Shown here in pieces: positions 63,701 through 64,000 of a stretch of DNA of 64,000 nucleotides. The position numbers and the translations under genes were made by a program. The DNA lies in the NCBI GenBank assembly GCA_022701275.1, contig CP031740.1:2801001-2865000 (forward strand). Reading direction: 5' to 3'. The notes under the pieces were generated by a model, which saw only the letters and a program-made list of their open reading frames with translations, was not told where the DNA came from and searched no databases. Position 1 is the first letter of the stretch, and every line of letters starts with the position of its first letter. This DNA comes from Microcoleus vaginatus PCC 9802. GTDB taxonomy: Bacteria; Cyanobacteriota; Cyanobacteriia; Cyanobacteriales; Microcoleaceae.

Positions 63701-64000
63701 GCCGAATTTTTCACCGCCAAAGACCGGGAAGCGCTCGCCAGCCGGCAAACTGTAGACATTCCCGAAGAACTGATTCAAACAAGAGAAGGCGATACTCGCA
63801 TATTTCATACGAAGAAAACCGCAATACTCGATGCTGATGGCCAACCGCAATATCTATTAGCTGTCACCGAAGACATTACCGATCGCAAGCGGGGAGAAAT
63901 TGCCTTGAGGCGATCGGAAGCCCGACTCAGACAGCAGGCCGATCGAGAAAAATTGCTCAACAACCTCACTACTCAAATCCGCAATTCCCTCGATTTCGAC
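60776..64000 (+). CDS. multi-PAS sensor protein with DXCF-type cyanobacteriochrome GAF domain (3' end outside window)
   Basis: 1075 residues in the window without a stop. Short helical start, then a bilin-binding GAF at about 36-195: DYCF with C106 and the canonical C134 in SPCHLKILKRFQIRANLVVP, 28 residues apart as in DXCF cyanobacteriochromes such as TePixJ, and the FARQVGDHLAIAIHQAEL closing helix. Six PAS/PAC units follow, starting near 218, 345, 495, 625, 790 and 918, each ending in a D-I-(T/S)-D-R-K or DMTERK linker; coiled coils (LERRVEARTAEL; LEDRVSDRTAEL) lie between. A second GAF begins at 1057 (LLNNLTTQIRNSLDFD). A histidine kinase output is expected beyond the edge. An in-frame TAA at 60761 fixes the ATG at 60776 as the first start. 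Confidence 0.92.
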   Translation, partial: MFHEYLYHEVSNLREKLAHLERETQSQTWFKKLQALMGVISKIRESLDLETIFKITATEVRQLLNADRVAVYRFLPESEWNEGEVVSEDVLPQYSPSLGARVRDYCFGEQFAANYAKGYVQAVTDIYKARLSPCHLKILKRFQIRANLVVPLLQGQHLWGLLCIHSCGQPRQWQEDEIEFARQVGDHLAIAIHQAELHLQTQRQIAEIEVAQQKLRDSEQKYHQILDSIGDMVLVKGPKSKIVWANQAFRDYYGMTQEELQDIVDAPFADTDNTLQYIKDDAFVFETGQTLQISEEPVTRYDGEVRLFSTVKTPIRNADDQIVMTVGVSRDMTERKKTEEAVKASETKYRSLVETSQDMIWSVDALGRYTFVNPAVKYIYGYEPEEMIGRPFSDFVTPEQSQKDLEVFARLLAGESVFQYETTHIAKDGSMKHLMFNAIALYDETGNFLGTTGTATDITDRKRAESALQHANAELERRVEARTAELRQTFAALTASETKFRTIAATMPGALFQFCNRDGVWQVDYVSDRVFALTGVTAAEMTRDLNTFISRIHPEDLESYIASVSEAVENLSPWHYEGRLVKPDGEIRWWQGDSMPTRSENGEIVFCGVQLDITDRKVAETAIRNSQRQLKEAQRLAHVGNWEVDAIMGTVTWSEELFRIFGLEPAASAPNLAEQVALIHPEDLELWQTQVERGLAAGIPFDLDLRLCRPDGTLRHLNAVGRAETDASGKVLKLFGTALDITDRKAAEAALRQAAAELEDRVSDRTAELSQAVAQLEQEIGDRKEAEAALQVSEQNLRTIFNNVYDAIFIHDLEGNILDVNNRMLEMYKVSQEQATQLSLKNDYSSGDNPIEQMEELWERVLAGETPRVEWKARRPNDGSTFDAEIALSRIHLNGNLSVIANVRDISDRKQAEAELQQAQQFMESVLNTIPVGVFAKEAEDLRFVLWNPAAKELLGFSEAEVRGKNDYDFFPREQAEFFTAKDREALASRQTVDIPEELIQTREGDTRIFHTKKTAILDADGQPQYLLAVTEDITDRKRGEIALRRSEARLRQQADREKLLNNLTTQIRNSLDFD

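Noticed and set aside
1-64000. tRNA and rRNA genes
   Set aside because: No T-loop/anticodon pattern or rRNA-like stretch was found on either strand by eye; a tRNAscan run would settle it.

Overview
The window reads as chromosomal DNA of a filamentous cyanobacterium, most likely an Oscillatoriales (Microcoleus/Oscillatoria/Phormidium-like) genome. This rests on photosystem I genes (psaX, psaE), the NDH-1 subunit gene ndhO, a cyanobacteriochrome, very frequent GCGATCGC (HIP1) octamers, and many heptanucleotide tandem repeats and dispersed palindromes of the kind known from filamentous cyanobacteria. The genus is inference. No rRNA, tRNA or CRISPR array was seen.

Layout. 0-7 kb: a left-truncated FAD oxidoreductase, acireductone dioxygenase (mtnD), an M48 peptidase, then a DUF4359 gene followed by a tandemly duplicated TerD region. 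One TerD copy is now free-standing; the other is fused to a membrane segment and TPR repeats. 7-13 kb: a minus-strand block of glycosyltransferases (two GT4, one GT2, one GT39-like membrane protein) with two tiny helical genes, probably for surface polysaccharide. 13-28 kb: housekeeping genes, mostly on the minus strand (glmM, rsmD, hisH, flavin reductase, dienelactone hydrolase, cobM, lgt, a methyltransferase, purN, an acetyltransferase, a DJ-1/PfpI protein, psaX, lipA), with plus-strand rlmN, a C15 peptidase and an orphan sugar ABC permease. 28-44 kb: a response regulator, a heptose-kinase-like PfkB protein, a CapA-like protein, a HEAT-repeat protein, a GT4 resembling the pteridine glucosyltransferase, map, an S66 peptidase, a secreted protein, hemE, an epimerase, a B12-binding radical SAM enzyme and a Phd/VapC pair. 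44-50 kb: membrane and protein quality control genes (htpX, ftsH, a TspO protein, an M48 peptidase) around a two-gene toxin/immunity-like pair. 50-58 kb: a histidine kinase, a secreted protein, a FemAB-like acyltransferase, a RibD-like reductase, psaE-mutM, ndhO and mdh. 58.5-64 kb: an IS630-type insertion sequence, a decayed histidine-kinase fragment, a 930-bp non-coding stretch, and a very large multi-PAS sensor protein running off the right edge whose first GAF domain is a DXCF-type cyanobacteriochrome.

The most striking observations are: (1) the DXCF cyanobacteriochrome, with its two cysteines 28 residues apart; (2) a roughly 970-bp tandem duplication joining the end of the DUF4359 gene to TerD, which produced a truncated paralogue and a weakened terminator; (3) repeated in-frame invasion of conserved enzymes (GT4, RibD-like, MutM, histidine kinase and others) by the same repeats that fill the intergenic DNA; (4) a PsaE with a low-complexity C-terminal extension as long as its core; (5) an IS630 transposase kept functional by an A-AAA-AAG slippery site. 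All assignments come from reading motifs by eye; no database search was run.
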